64,000 nucleotides of DNA, from the NCBI RefSeq assembly GCF_017742215.1, contig NZ_JAGHKP010000001.1:1178001-1242000 (forward strand), read 5' to 3'. This DNA is from Chitinophaga chungangae. GTDB taxonomy: Bacteria; Bacteroidota; Bacteroidia; Chitinophagales; Chitinophagaceae. The notes below the pieces were generated by a model, which searched no databases, was not told the DNA's origin, and saw only the letters and a program-made list of their open reading frames with translations. The position numbers were made by a program, and so were the translations under genes. Positions 1 through 8,685 of the stretch are shown here, one piece after another (the stretch's first letter is position 1; each line of letters opens with the position of its first letter).

Positions 1-709
1 TTTCAAGGTTGAATATCTGCTGGGTGAACGTCTTCAGCCGCCTGATCTCCGGGAAAGTAAGGCCCAGGCTTTTCACCAGTTCGATATTGCGCAGCGATTC
101 GGTTATGGCGCCGGAAAGCTGCAGCGTTTCACGGTTGATGGCCCGCTGCACGGATTTCATCTTTTTGCTTAGCAGCCCCGTAAGCCCGCCCAGCACCAGT
201 ATTCCGATCACGAACACGGGAATGAGCGCCCAGTGTTTGGTAATGGCGTACCATACCAAAAAGCCCATGCCCACCAAAGAAGTGAACAGGATATTGATAA
301 ACGCATTGATGAACCTTTCGGTGTCCGTTCTCACTTTTTGCAGCACGGCCAGCGTTTCCCCGCTGCGTTGTTCTTCATATTCCTCGAAAGACAGGCGCAG
401 CGTTTGTTTCAGCCCGTCGTTGAACACCTGCATGCCGAATTTCTGCACTACCAGCCGCATCATGTATTCCTGGAACGATTTGGCCGCACGGGCCAGCAAT
501 GCGATCGCAATGGCGATGCCCAGCCAGTACAGCACGCCTTTGATCAGCTCCGGCTCCGCCCGCGTGGTATGTCCGGAAGCATAATCGTCGATGATCTTCC
601 CGAAAATAAGCGGATCTATCATGATCAGCACCTGGCTGGCCCCGGCCAGCAGCAGCGACCAGAACACAAGCCAGCGGTGAGGTTTGAGGTAATTCCACAG
701 GATTTGCAT
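1..709 (-). CDS. ABC exporter, membrane-domain part (3' truncated by window edge)
   Basis: The first 236 codons of an ABC-type exporter half-transporter are visible; the gene runs off the window. It starts with ATG at 709 (MQILWNYLKPHRWLVF). Three hydrophobic stretches are seen at about residues 13-33, 60-78 and 135-165, with the type I exporter feature of long helices joined by the QEYMMRLVVQKFG and SGETLAVLQKVRTDTERF segments. The nucleotide-binding domain would lie outside the window. It sits 22 bp downstream of the esterase gene on the same strand, so co-transcription is possible. The substrate (lipid, peptide or drug) cannot be told from the membrane domain. Confidence 0.8.
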   Translation of the reverse strand, partial: MQILWNYLKPHRWLVFWSLLLAGASQVLIMIDPLIFGKIIDDYASGHTTRAEPELIKGVLYWLGIAIAIALLARAAKSFQEYMMRLVVQKFGMQVFNDGLKQTLRLSFEEYEEQRSGETLAVLQKVRTDTERFINAFINILFTSLVGMGFLVWYAITKHWALIPVFVIGILVLGGLTGLLSKKMKSVQRAINRETLQLSGAITESLRNIELVKSLGLTFPEIRRLKTFTQQIFNLE

Positions 710-731
710 ATTTAAATGTACGATTCAATTG

Positions 732-2021
732 TTAATGAACGGCGGCTTCGGTGCAGGGTTTCATTTCGTCTATAAAGAATATGCCGTCGAAATAACGGTT
801 CCATGCGGCTTTCGCTTCGGCATTGATGTATGTTTTCATAAAAAACGGCGCTTCGTCGCCTGCCAGTTCTTTATTCAGCTTGCTGAAATCAAGGAACGCA
901 TACAGATAACCGCGCCGGTGCAGCCAGTTTTCAATGCTTTGTTTATGCGGTTTCGTTACTTTTTCAGCGGGGCGGGACAACATTAATTTTCCTTTGCCCT
1001 GGTACGCCGTGAAGCCGAGGATGTATGTTTGCCCGTTCAGCGCAGCGTCTTTCGTAAAATAACGCCCCATGCTGTTGTACAGGTTATGTTTGGCGGAATC
1101 CGCGTTTCCCTTTTCGATGTGCATGTTGTGCGCCCAGACGATGATCTTCTCATCCGGGTATTTAACCCGTGCCAGCCATTCCAGGTTCGCCGCCATTTGC
1201 CGGTCGTGAAGCGGGTAATTTTTGCCGGTTTTTGCATAGATGCTGTCGGAGCGGTAATAAATACCCATTTTGTAAAAGGCCAGCTGGCTTTCCAGCAGTT
1301 TCCCGTAAAAGCTTTGCCTGGCAGGGACTGGCAGTTGATCTATAATGAGACCGGTGTAATGGACGAGGCTGTCCATCCCGCGCCGGTTCTTCCCGCCGGC
1401 CATGCGCGGGGCCATTTTCAGGTATTTGAGATAATCGCTGTAGGAAGGGCCTTTCACGAAAGGGATCTGAACCGAATCTAAAAAGGCACGGATGGCCGCG
1501 GGCAGGTGTCTCAGACCGTAGCCGCTGTAACCCCGGTTGTCGAAGCCGGCGAGTTTCAGCTCGTTTTTGCCCGCGCAATCTTTTACGTATTGCGGCACCT
1601 GCTGCCATTCGGGGCATTGCGTCCAAACAGGAAAGATGGAAAGGTAAATTAAACTGTCAAGGGAGATCGTGCCTGATTTGTACGCGTCCCATCCATGGTT
1701 CAGCGCAAAGAAGTCGGATTCCCAGGCCAGCACGTTAAACCCCATCTTTTCATGCAAAAAACGGATCAGCCGCGCTTTGGCCTGGAAAGCCGCCGCGTCT
1801 CCGTGATAAAGCTCGCCGAGCATCACGATCCTTTTGTTCCCGATGGCTTCGCTCAGCGGCAACAGGTCGGCATAATCCGTATCGTGCGGCCCGATGCTTC
1901 TCACGGGAACCGCGTGGCCGGCTGCCGATCGCCCGATCTGGCCATAACCGGGACGCGCAAACGACAGGTTAAAAAGTAACAGGAGCCAATAAGCCAGGGA
2001 TGCATGTTTTCCGGTGGTCAA
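732..2021 (-). CDS. Erythromycin-esterase-like secreted hydrolase
   Basis: This protein of about 429 residues belongs to the erythromycin esterase (Ere) fold. Family signatures are MLGELYHGDAAAF near the N-terminus, AWESDFF, and IVWAHNMHIEKG in the C-terminal half, which carry the conserved Glu and His residues. True Ere enzymes hydrolyse the macrolide lactone ring, but most homologues have unknown substrates. I chose a TTG start at 2021 because it is followed at once by a signal peptide (KHASLAYWLLLLFNLSFA) and preceded by a TTCGTTTG -7-like box at 2040-2047. The longer reading from GTG 2081 would begin inside the loop of the upstream gene's terminator hairpin. Resistance cannot be claimed from homology alone. 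Confidence 0.75.
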   Translation of the reverse strand: MTTGKHASLAYWLLLLFNLSFARPGYGQIGRSAAGHAVPVRSIGPHDTDYADLLPLSEAIGNKRIVMLGELYHGDAAAFQAKARLIRFLHEKMGFNVLAWESDFFALNHGWDAYKSGTISLDSLIYLSIFPVWTQCPEWQQVPQYVKDCAGKNELKLAGFDNRGYSGYGLRHLPAAIRAFLDSVQIPFVKGPSYSDYLKYLKMAPRMAGGKNRRGMDSLVHYTGLIIDQLPVPARQSFYGKLLESQLAFYKMGIYYRSDSIYAKTGKNYPLHDRQMAANLEWLARVKYPDEKIIVWAHNMHIEKGNADSAKHNLYNSMGRYFTKDAALNGQTYILGFTAYQGKGKLMLSRPAEKVTKPHKQSIENWLHRRGYLYAFLDFSKLNKELAGDEAPFFMKTYINAEAKAAWNRYFDGIFFIDEMKPCTEAAVH

Positions 2022-2060
2022 GGGTAGGGGAATTTGTTTCAAACGAATGTAGGTACAAGC

Positions 2061-2090
2061 AAAAGCCCGTCCGTTATTCACGACCGGGCC
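2061..2090 (-). terminator. Hairpin terminator of the FKBP gene
   Basis: Read on the minus strand, GCCCGGTC pairs with GACGGGC (one bulged G) around a 10-nt loop and is followed by TTTT. It lies 20 bp after the FKBP stop codon. It argues that the esterase downstream has its own promoter and does not start at the GTG inside this hairpin. Confidence 0.6.
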
Positions 2091-2110
2091 TGCATTAATT
2101 TTTTGTTCCT

Positions 2111-2545
2111 TTAGCTGATGCCCAACAGTTCCACTTCAAAAATAAGGGTGCTGTTCGGGCCGATCTGGGCGCTTACCTGGCGGTCGCCATACCCAAGGTC
2201 CGCCGGGATGAAAAAACGCCATTTGCTGCCCTGCGGCATCAATTGCAGCCCTTCCGTCCAGCCCTTGATCACCATGTTCAGCGGGAACGTGGCCGGCTGG
2301 CCGCGCTGCACCGAACTGTCGAACACCGTGCCGTCTATCAGCGTGCCATGGTAATGGCAGGTTACTTTACTGCTGGCTGAAGGTTTGGGGCCAGTGCCGT
2401 CACTGATCACCTCGTATTGCAGCCCGCTCGGCAGCGCCGTTACGCCCGGTTTCTGTTTGTTGTTTTCCAGGAATTCCTGGCCGGCTTTCAGGTTGGCCGC
2501 CGCTTTTTCGTTCTTCATCTGGAAAAGTTTGTCCGCTATGCCCAT
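2111..2545 (-). CDS. FKBP-type peptidyl-prolyl cis-trans isomerase
   Basis: A 144-residue FKBP isomerase that catalyses proline cis-trans isomerisation during protein folding. After a short N-terminal helical part (MGIADKLFQMKNEKAAANLK) comes the FKBP core with VTCHYHGTLIDGTVFDSS, the VIKGWTEGLQLMPQGSKWRF segment, IPADLGYGDR and a final LIFEVELLGIS, as in FkpA/Mip-type enzymes. No signal peptide is visible with this start, so it is probably cytoplasmic. ATG 2545 was preferred over the start 48 bp upstream because a good -7 box (TACTTTTG) lies 14 bp before it, which would leave the longer start untranscribed. Confidence 0.9.
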   Translation of the reverse strand: MGIADKLFQMKNEKAAANLKAGQEFLENNKQKPGVTALPSGLQYEVISDGTGPKPSASSKVTCHYHGTLIDGTVFDSSVQRGQPATFPLNMVIKGWTEGLQLMPQGSKWRFFIPADLGYGDRQVSAQIGPNSTLIFEVELLGIS

Positions 2546-2559
2546 AAGTTGCTTTTTTG

Positions 2560-2567
2560 CAAAAGTA
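2560..2567 (-). promoter_or_regulatory. -7 promoter element of the FKBP gene
   Basis: TACTTTTG on the minus strand matches the Bacteroidota consensus TAnnTTTG and lies 14 bp before ATG 2545. It fixes the start codon of the isomerase gene. Confidence 0.6.
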
Positions 2568-2672
2568 GGAAATCCCGCGCGGGCAAAGATCATTCTGATT
2601 TAACAGCTGCCGGCCGGCGCATTCAGCGGAATTATTGTTATTTTGGCCGGGCTACTCAAACCCGAACAATTT

Positions 2673-5105
2673 ATGGATTCAAGAAGAGAATTTCTCCGCA
2701 AAGCCGCCCTGCTTACAGGCGCCGGCGGTCTTGCCACCATGCTGCCCGACACCATCCGCCGCGCAATGGCGATCGATCCCGTCCCGGGCAGCACTTTCCT
2801 CGATGCGGAGCACGTCGTGTTCCTCATGCAGGAAAACCGCTCGTTCGACCATTGTTTCGGTACGCTCAAAGGCGTACGCGGCTTCAACGACCCCAGGGCG
2901 CTTAAAACACCGGTCGCGCCGAACGTTTTTTTTCAGAAAAATGAGAGCGGGGAATATTACACGCCCTTCCGCATGGACATCAAAGACACCAAAGCCACCT
3001 GGATGAGCGCCCTGCCGCATTCCTGGGCAGACCAGGTAGACGCACGGAACAACGGGCATTACGACCGCTGGCTGGACGTAAAACGCTCCGGCAACCGTGA
3101 ATACGGCAAAATGCCCCTCACCATGGGATATTACAACCGCGAGGATATCCCGTTCTATTACGCGCTGGCAGACGCTTTCACCGTTTGCGACCAGCATTTC
3201 TGCTCCTCCCTTACCGGCACCACGCCCAACCGGCTTTATTTCTGGACGGGCACCCTCCGCGAAGAACAGCACCCGAACGTAAAGGCCAACGTCTGGAATT
3301 CCGACGTGGATTATGGCCGCCCGGCGAAATGGAAAACCTTTCCTGAAGTGCTCGAACAACACGCTATCAGCTGGAAGATCTACCAGAACGAGATCAGCGT
3401 GGGTGTTGGGTTTGAAGGGGAAGAAGACGCCTGGCTCGGGAATTTCACCGATAACCCCATCGAATGGTTCAGCCAGTACCACGTTGAATACCACGAGCCG
3501 CACCTGGCGTACCTCCGGAAAATGAAGGGCGAAGCGCCAGCCCGTATCGCGCAGCTCGAAAAAGAGCTGGCCGGCATGGAAAAGGGCTCGAAGACATATA
3601 CCGACCAGGAAAAGAAACTCGCACGAAGCAAAAATGCGTTGCAACGCGCGCTGGACACGCTTAAAAGGGTAGAAGAAAAACCTTTTTCCGCATTGCCCGC
3701 CTTCGAGCAGCAACTCCATAAAAAAGCCTTCACCACCAACCGCAACGATCCGGATTACCATTCGCTGTCGCGGCTGCAGTACAAAGACGGGGAAACGGAA
3801 CGCGAAGTACAGCTGCCGAAAGGCGATGTGCTGCACCAGTTCCGGCAGGACGTGGAAAACAAGCAGCTGCCCGCCGTGTCGTGGATCGTGGCGCCGGAGA
3901 ATTTCTCCGACCACCCAGGGGCGCCGTGGTACGGGGCATGGTACCTCAGCGAAGTGATGGACATTCTTACGCGCAACCCCGAGGTTTGGAAAAAGACCAT
4001 TTTTGTGCTCACTTATGATGAAAACGACGGTTATTTCGATCATGTGCCGCCTTTTACCGCGCCCGCGCCGGGGAAAGGAAAAGTGTCTGCCAGGATAGAC
4101 GCTTCGGTGGAATGGGTGAACAAAGACGCGCAGGAGCAGGGCAGGGGCGTGCGGGAAAGCGCCATCGGCCTCGGTTACCGTGTGCCCATGGTAGTGGCTT
4201 CGCCCTGGAGCCGCGGCGGGTACGTCAATTCACAGGTATTCGACCATACCTCCAACCTGCAGTTCCTGGAAAAATTCTTCAGCCACAAACTGAAAAAAGA
4301 AGTGCGCACGGAAGACATTTCCAGCTGGCGCCGCGCCGTTTGCGGCGATCTTACCTCCATCTTCAGACCTTACAACGGGGAGATCATCGATGCGCCCGCG
4401 TCGCTGGACAAAGAAAAATTCATCGAAACCATCCACAACGCGAAATTCAAGGCCGCGCCTTCCAACTTCAAACCGGTAACCATGCCGGTGCGGAATATGA
4501 GAGACCACCTGCCGCGGCAGGAAAAGGGCGTCCGCCCCGCCTGCGCCATCCCTTACGAGCTGAACGCGCAGATATTGCCCGGGAAAGACGGCCGCACGCT
4601 GCATCTCGAACTGGAAGCGGGCGACAAACTGTTCAAAGAAAAAAGCGCGGGCGCGCCCTTCAACGTATACGGCGCAAACATGGAAAACCGCAGCTACGCG
4701 GTGCTGCCTGGTGATAAACTTACCGACGAATGGACAGGAAAGGAGCTGGACGTATACGGCCCGAACGGCTTCTACAGGGCGTTTAAAGGCAAAGCGGGCA
4801 AATTCCCGCCGGTGGATATCCGTTTCGGCTACACGCCCAAAGGCGAAGTTACGCTGGGCTTCAAATGCCACGACAATCAACCGCTGAACATAGCGGTCAA
4901 ACAGTCGCATCTCTGGCAACCGGAAAAAAAGAAAATAACGGGCAGTTATACCGGCAAATATTCCACCGAAATGCTGCGCGGCTGGTACGATATCACAGTA
5001 CAGCTGCCGGACTATGGCGCGGAGCTTCAGTTCGCAGGGCACGTGGAAACGGGCAAAGAAAGCATCAGTGACCCGATGATGGCGGATATCGGGATCACGA
5101 AATAA
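2673..5105 (+). CDS. Phosphocholine-type phospholipase C, Tat-exported
   Basis: An 810-residue phosphoesterase of the bacterial non-hemolytic phospholipase C type (acid-phosphatase/phosphoesterase core plus two C-terminal DUF756-like beta domains). The N-terminus MDSRREFLRKAALLTGAGG is a Tat signal. HVVFLMQENRSFDHCFGTL is the family's first metal/active-site motif; FVLTYDENDGYFDHVPPF and VPMVVASPWSRGGYVNS are the later catalytic-domain motifs. The C-terminal 200 residues form beta-rich repeats. It should cleave phospholipid head groups in the periplasm or outside. Residues about 290-336 form a charged, heptad-like helix (IAQLEKELAGMEKGS onward) inserted in the catalytic domain. The start at 2673 places the Tat motif at the extreme N-terminus; an ATG 30 bp upstream is less likely. 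A shared bidirectional terminator follows. Confidence 0.88.
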   Translation: MDSRREFLRKAALLTGAGGLATMLPDTIRRAMAIDPVPGSTFLDAEHVVFLMQENRSFDHCFGTLKGVRGFNDPRALKTPVAPNVFFQKNESGEYYTPFRMDIKDTKATWMSALPHSWADQVDARNNGHYDRWLDVKRSGNREYGKMPLTMGYYNREDIPFYYALADAFTVCDQHFCSSLTGTTPNRLYFWTGTLREEQHPNVKANVWNSDVDYGRPAKWKTFPEVLEQHAISWKIYQNEISVGVGFEGEEDAWLGNFTDNPIEWFSQYHVEYHEPHLAYLRKMKGEAPARIAQLEKELAGMEKGSKTYTDQEKKLARSKNALQRALDTLKRVEEKPFSALPAFEQQLHKKAFTTNRNDPDYHSLSRLQYKDGETEREVQLPKGDVLHQFRQDVENKQLPAVSWIVAPENFSDHPGAPWYGAWYLSEVMDILTRNPEVWKKTIFVLTYDENDGYFDHVPPFTAPAPGKGKVSARIDASVEWVNKDAQEQGRGVRESAIGLGYRVPMVVASPWSRGGYVNSQVFDHTSNLQFLEKFFSHKLKKEVRTEDISSWRRAVCGDLTSIFRPYNGEIIDAPASLDKEKFIETIHNAKFKAAPSNFKPVTMPVRNMRDHLPRQEKGVRPACAIPYELNAQILPGKDGRTLHLELEAGDKLFKEKSAGAPFNVYGANMENRSYAVLPGDKLTDEWTGKELDVYGPNGFYRAFKGKAGKFPPVDIRFGYTPKGEVTLGFKCHDNQPLNIAVKQSHLWQPEKKKITGSYTGKYSTEMLRGWYDITVQLPDYGAELQFAGHVETGKESISDPMMADIGITK

Positions 5106-5112
5106 TAAAACA

Positions 5113-5141
5113 ACGGCCGGCAATGGATGCCGGCCGTTTTT
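5113..5141. terminator. Bidirectional hairpin terminator
   Basis: ACGGCCGGCA pairs perfectly with TGCCGGCCGT around a 5-nt loop, with T-rich DNA after it and A-rich DNA before it. It separates the convergent phospholipase and YdeI-like genes and can serve both. Confidence 0.85.
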
Positions 5142-5147
5142 ATATGT

Positions 5148-5744
5148 TTACCTGTATTTCCAGTTCCTGTCTTTCCCTTCCGCGATCTGCTCCACCGCCT
5201 GCGCCAGCCGTTTGTCGCGGGTGGCTGCTGTTTTAGCTTCGCTGATCCATTCGGAATATTCTTTTTTGTGGGAATAACTCCAGCCGTCCCAGACCTTTTG
5301 AGCGGCTTTGTTCTTTTTAAGCGCGGCAGTGAGTTCCGGGGGCACCGCCAGCTCCTTTTTAGCCGCGGCCGGCGCTTTGGCCACCTTGATGCCTTCTTTG
5401 TTGAGCTTGTCCGCCTCTTTGAGATAGGCGATCAGTATTTTATCAGGAGGCAGGTCTTCCAGCGCGGTGATCTTTCCCAGGCTGCCCATGGCATTTTTTT
5501 CGCCGGTTTCGATAATGCCGTGTTTGTCTTCCAGCAGGCTGCCCTTCCAGAACCCGAACGCGCAATGCTGCTTGAACGCAGCGAAATTGCAAAGATTGTC
5601 GCCATGGGTCATAAAAAACGGCATGCCCCATTTCATGGCTTCGGCGGCGTGCGGGCAGGCCTTGTGCACGAGGGCGCGGATGTGCTCCAGGATGGGCCGC
5701 GCAAAGGGAGCGGATTTTGCGATGTATGCGTCTAAAGGGTCCAT
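5148..5744 (-). CDS. YdeI/OmpD-associated family protein with DUF1801 domain
   Basis: A 198-residue cytoplasmic protein with a DUF1801 (YdhG-like) half, MDPLDAYIAKSAPFARPILE through AMKWGMPFFMTHGDNLCNF, and a C-terminal Lys/Ala-rich YdeI-like helical half ending in DKRLAQAVEQIAEGKDRNW. The family is widespread and often called bacteriocin-protection protein, but its biochemical role is not established. It appears monocistronic, bounded by the bidirectional terminator on its 3' side. A reading frame beginning 4 bp upstream is in a different phase and has no family features. Confidence 0.8.
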   Translation of the reverse strand: MDPLDAYIAKSAPFARPILEHIRALVHKACPHAAEAMKWGMPFFMTHGDNLCNFAAFKQHCAFGFWKGSLLEDKHGIIETGEKNAMGSLGKITALEDLPPDKILIAYLKEADKLNKEGIKVAKAPAAAKKELAVPPELTAALKKNKAAQKVWDGWSYSHKKEYSEWISEAKTAATRDKRLAQAVEQIAEGKDRNWKYR

Positions 5745-5914
5745 ACACTAATTTAAGGAAAATCCCTATCTTGTATCACGGCCATATCTACGCCCCGTGT
5801 GCATAACAAGATTTCCATCCGTATAAATACGTGAATATTTCGAGGGGTTATACCTGCCCGCAAACGTTCCGGTAGCTGTAAATTGCAATCACTCACATAA
5901 AACCTCAAACTGTT

Positions 5915-6433
5915 ATGAAAAGATCAACATTCGTGCCCTGGCTCATCGTTCTGCTGTTGCTGGCGATACTTATTTACCGGGAGCTGAACCGCAAAATTCC
6001 CGTGAACGGAGAAAGGGTGAAGGAGCACGTGATCAGCATGAAACAAGCGGAAGGTTATACCAAAGCCTTCAAGGAAGCCAAAACCCTGCTCATGCGCCAG
6101 CTGCCCAACCCCGGCTACCTGGACAGCAATTTTAATCTCCCCCAGTGCGAGCTTTTCAACAAAGACGCCATCGGCGCCATTCTCAACAAACCCGGCACGG
6201 AAGGCCTCCGCATCTATCTCGGCCTTAATCCCAAAAAAGAAGTTTGTTTTGTGCTGGTACCGGTAACGGGGAAAGGGAAAGACATTACCGAACGCCTCGC
6301 CATAGACTACAATTCCTGGCTGCCGGGCATTTCTTCCGCCCGCGCCGGTTATACGGAAGACGCCGAAGCGATCGAAAGAGGTTTGCGCTGCCCGCACATC
6401 TGCGATCTGGAAAGCCCCTTGTCAAAAAACTGA
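5915..6433 (+). CDS. Unknown single-pass membrane protein
   Basis: A 172-residue protein that I do not recognise. It starts with a membrane anchor (WLIVLLLLAILIY, residues about 9-21) followed by a soluble domain of about 145 residues, presumably periplasmic. Four cysteines are present, two of them in the C-terminal segment RGLRCPHICDLESP, which could form a disulfide. It opens a run of four same-strand genes leading into a two-component system, so a role linked to that sensor is possible but only by position. Confidence 0.7.
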   Translation: MKRSTFVPWLIVLLLLAILIYRELNRKIPVNGERVKEHVISMKQAEGYTKAFKEAKTLLMRQLPNPGYLDSNFNLPQCELFNKDAIGAILNKPGTEGLRIYLGLNPKKEVCFVLVPVTGKGKDITERLAIDYNSWLPGISSARAGYTEDAEAIERGLRCPHICDLESPLSKN

Positions 6434-6457
6434 TCCTTTAAAAGGACCTCTACAGCG

Positions 6458-7120
6458 ATGAACCTGAGCGTAACCACCATATTTACATCTTCGATACTCA
6501 TCCCGATCGTTATAGGGCTGGTGCGGCTGAACCGTATCAGGGCCAGCTACCAGCCCTTCCTGATCTTCCTGCTGCTGGCGTTTACCGCGGAGCTGGTGGG
6601 TTTTATCAGTATCAAGCTGGTACATAACAACAACGTGTCCACGAACATTTACACCCTGCTGGAAGCCGTTGTGATCGCCTATATCTTTTATGCCTGGGGG
6701 TTTTTCAGGCAGCATAAAAAACTCTTTACCGGCGTGCTGGTGCTTTACAGCGCGGTATGGAGCACGGAAAACATCGTGCTGGAGCATTTGGAAGACGGCA
6801 TCTGCTCTTATTTTATCATGCTCTATTCGCTGGTGACCGTATTGTTGTGCATCAACGAAATAAACGCCCTCGTGTCCATGCGCGGCAACCTGTTCAAAAA
6901 CGCGCGTTTTCTTATCTGCATGGGCCTTATCATCATGTGCGTGTACAGTCTTATTACCGAAGGAACGCTGCTGATCGACCCGGACAACGGCCCGCTGTCT
7001 ATAAAGATCTTCACTTTTTATGTTTATATCAATGCATTCGTTAATATTGTTTATGCAGTGGCGGTATATTTCATGCCCGAAAGGGATGACATTTACTTTT
7101 CCAAACGGTTCAATGCATAA
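6458..7120 (+). CDS. Unknown seven-helix integral membrane protein
   Basis: A 220-residue protein with about seven hydrophobic helices (near residues 6-24, 34-53, 62-81, 87-106, 117-136, 147-167, 180-203) and short loops. I see no enzyme motif. The stop is 8 bp before the histidine kinase start, so the two are almost surely co-transcribed. The kinase has one membrane helix and no sensory domain, so this protein is a natural candidate for its membrane sensor or partner. That is inference from context. Confidence 0.75.
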   Translation: MNLSVTTIFTSSILIPIVIGLVRLNRIRASYQPFLIFLLLAFTAELVGFISIKLVHNNNVSTNIYTLLEAVVIAYIFYAWGFFRQHKKLFTGVLVLYSAVWSTENIVLEHLEDGICSYFIMLYSLVTVLLCINEINALVSMRGNLFKNARFLICMGLIIMCVYSLITEGTLLIDPDNGPLSIKIFTFYVYINAFVNIVYAVAVYFMPERDDIYFSKRFNA

Positions 7121-7128
7121 ATAACCCC

Positions 7129-7869
7129 ATGGAAGAAAGGATACTTTATATCACGATATTCCTCTCCTCGCTGCTGGCGGTGATCATCCTCTTTTTCATC
7201 GCTTCGATCATCCGTTATCACCGGCGTTTTATCCGCCTCCAGCGGGAACGCATCACCGCCGAGATCCGTTTGCTGGAAAACGAGCGCAAACGCATCGCCA
7301 CCGATCTGCACGACAGCCTGGGGCCGCTGCTGTCCAGCGTCAAGCTCAATGTGAGCAGCGTGGAAGTGACCGACCCGCAAGACAGGCTGGTGATCTCCAA
7401 ATCCACGAAATACATAGACGAGATCATCACTTCCATGCGGCAGATCTCCTACAACCTGCTGCCCACCACGCTCGAACGCAAAGGCCTGCTGGACGCCATC
7501 CGCGAATTTTGCCGTTACCTCGGGCAGGAAGACCTGCTCGAAGTGCATGTGTACGCCATGAACGCCATCACGCCCAATCCCGAACAGGACATTCACATTT
7601 TCCGCATCATCCAGGAGGTGATCCACAACACGCTCAAACATGCCGGCGCCACCCGGCTGGACATCGGGTTCAACCAGGACGCAAAAGAGCTGTTGGTGCT
7701 GATCAAAGACAACGGCAAAGGCTTCAACGTCGAAAAGGCCATGCGCGATTCCAGCGGGTTGGGGCTGAAGAGCCTCGAGATCAGGACAGACATTATGCAC
7801 GGCGCCATCAACATCCGCTCCACGCCTGGCGAAGGCACGAATTATTACATTCGCATCCCGCGGGGATAA
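7129..7869 (+). CDS. Sensor histidine kinase, NarX/DegS-type (HisKA_3)
   Basis: A 246-residue kinase with one N-terminal transmembrane helix (residues about 3-26), a short coiled-coil, the HisKA_3 dimerisation helix containing ATDLHDSLGPLLSSVK with phospho-acceptor His61, and a C-terminal ATPase domain showing NTLKHAGATRLDIG (N box), DNGKGFN (G1) and GLGLKSLEIR (G2). It lacks any extracellular or PAS-type input domain. It should phosphorylate the LuxR-type regulator encoded 121 bp downstream. Its small size and lack of input suggest that the upstream membrane protein supplies the signal. Confidence 0.93.
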   Translation: MEERILYITIFLSSLLAVIILFFIASIIRYHRRFIRLQRERITAEIRLLENERKRIATDLHDSLGPLLSSVKLNVSSVEVTDPQDRLVISKSTKYIDEIITSMRQISYNLLPTTLERKGLLDAIREFCRYLGQEDLLEVHVYAMNAITPNPEQDIHIFRIIQEVIHNTLKHAGATRLDIGFNQDAKELLVLIKDNGKGFNVEKAMRDSSGLGLKSLEIRTDIMHGAINIRSTPGEGTNYYIRIPRG

Positions 7870-7990
7870 ACCTTTCATCGATTTTTTGCGCCAACGTTTT
7901 CATGATGCGATAACATCCGCAGCTGCGGGCAAATAATTTGTATATTGTGGACGGCAACCATATTTTACCGACCCTAAGCACAACATTTTC

Positions 7991-8659
7991 ATGAAATACG
8001 ATATCAGGCTGGTAGTGGCGGACGACCACGAGATCTTCCTGGACGGGCTGGCGCTCATGCTGTCCCGGCAGGAGCATATCACCCTGGTAGGGCAGGCTGC
8101 GGACGGGCGGGAGCTGGTAGAACTGGTGAATGCCGAAAACCCCGATGTGGTGATGACCGACATCAAAATGCCCAAAATGGACGGCATCGCCGCCACCCGG
8201 CTGCTGGTGCAGCAAAACCCCGAAGTGCGCGTGATCGCCCTTTCCATGTTCGACGAAGAAGACCAGATCGTTGAAATGCTCGAAGCGGGCGCGAAAGGTT
8301 ACCTGCTGAAAAATGCCGACAAACAGGAGATCCTCGACGCCATCACGAGTGTATATGAAGACCGTGTATATTATTGCAAAAGCACTTCCGCCAAACTGGC
8401 GGGCATGATCGCGAAAAGCAAATTTAATCCCTATAAGCAGAGAGAAACGATCACTTTCACCGACCGGGAGCAGGAGATCATCAAACTGATATGCCTGCAA
8501 TATACCGCCCAGCAGATCGGTGAGCGCATTTTCCTGAGCAAACGCACCGTGGAAGGTTACAGGACGCGCATCCTCGAAAAAATGAACGTGCGCAACACCG
8601 CCGGTGTAGTGATGTATGCCCTCAAAAACAACCTGATCAAAGAAGAAGATATCCTTTAA
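7991..8659 (+). CDS. NarL/FixJ-family response regulator
   Basis: A 222-residue regulator with a receiver domain (residues 4-120; acidic pocket VVADDHEIF, phospho-acceptor Asp57 in DVVMTDIKMPKMDG, conserved Lys in GYLLKNADK) and a C-terminal LuxR helix-turn-helix (FTDREQEIIKLICLQYTAQQ, then LSKRTVEGYRTRILEKM). It pairs with the adjacent HisKA_3 kinase. The peptidase gene starts 27 bp after its stop and could be in the same transcript. Its targets cannot be deduced here. Confidence 0.95.
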   Translation: MKYDIRLVVADDHEIFLDGLALMLSRQEHITLVGQAADGRELVELVNAENPDVVMTDIKMPKMDGIAATRLLVQQNPEVRVIALSMFDEEDQIVEMLEAGAKGYLLKNADKQEILDAITSVYEDRVYYCKSTSAKLAGMIAKSKFNPYKQRETITFTDREQEIIKLICLQYTAQQIGERIFLSKRTVEGYRTRILEKMNVRNTAGVVMYALKNNLIKEEDIL

Positions 8660-8685
8660 ACAATAAGACACAACTACGATCTGCT

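Noticed and set aside
375..728. Minus-strand frame of 117 codons over the ABC exporter start
   Set aside because: It is out of phase with the ATG 709 frame, which encodes a clear exporter membrane domain; the 117-codon product has no family features and is a shadow.
732..2021. Calling the esterase a macrolide-resistance gene
   Set aside because: Ere-fold proteins are widespread in soil bacteria and most do not act on macrolides; only the fold is supported.
2022..2081. N-terminal extension of the esterase from GTG 2081
   Set aside because: The GTG lies in the loop of the FKBP terminator hairpin and the extension would bury the signal peptide.
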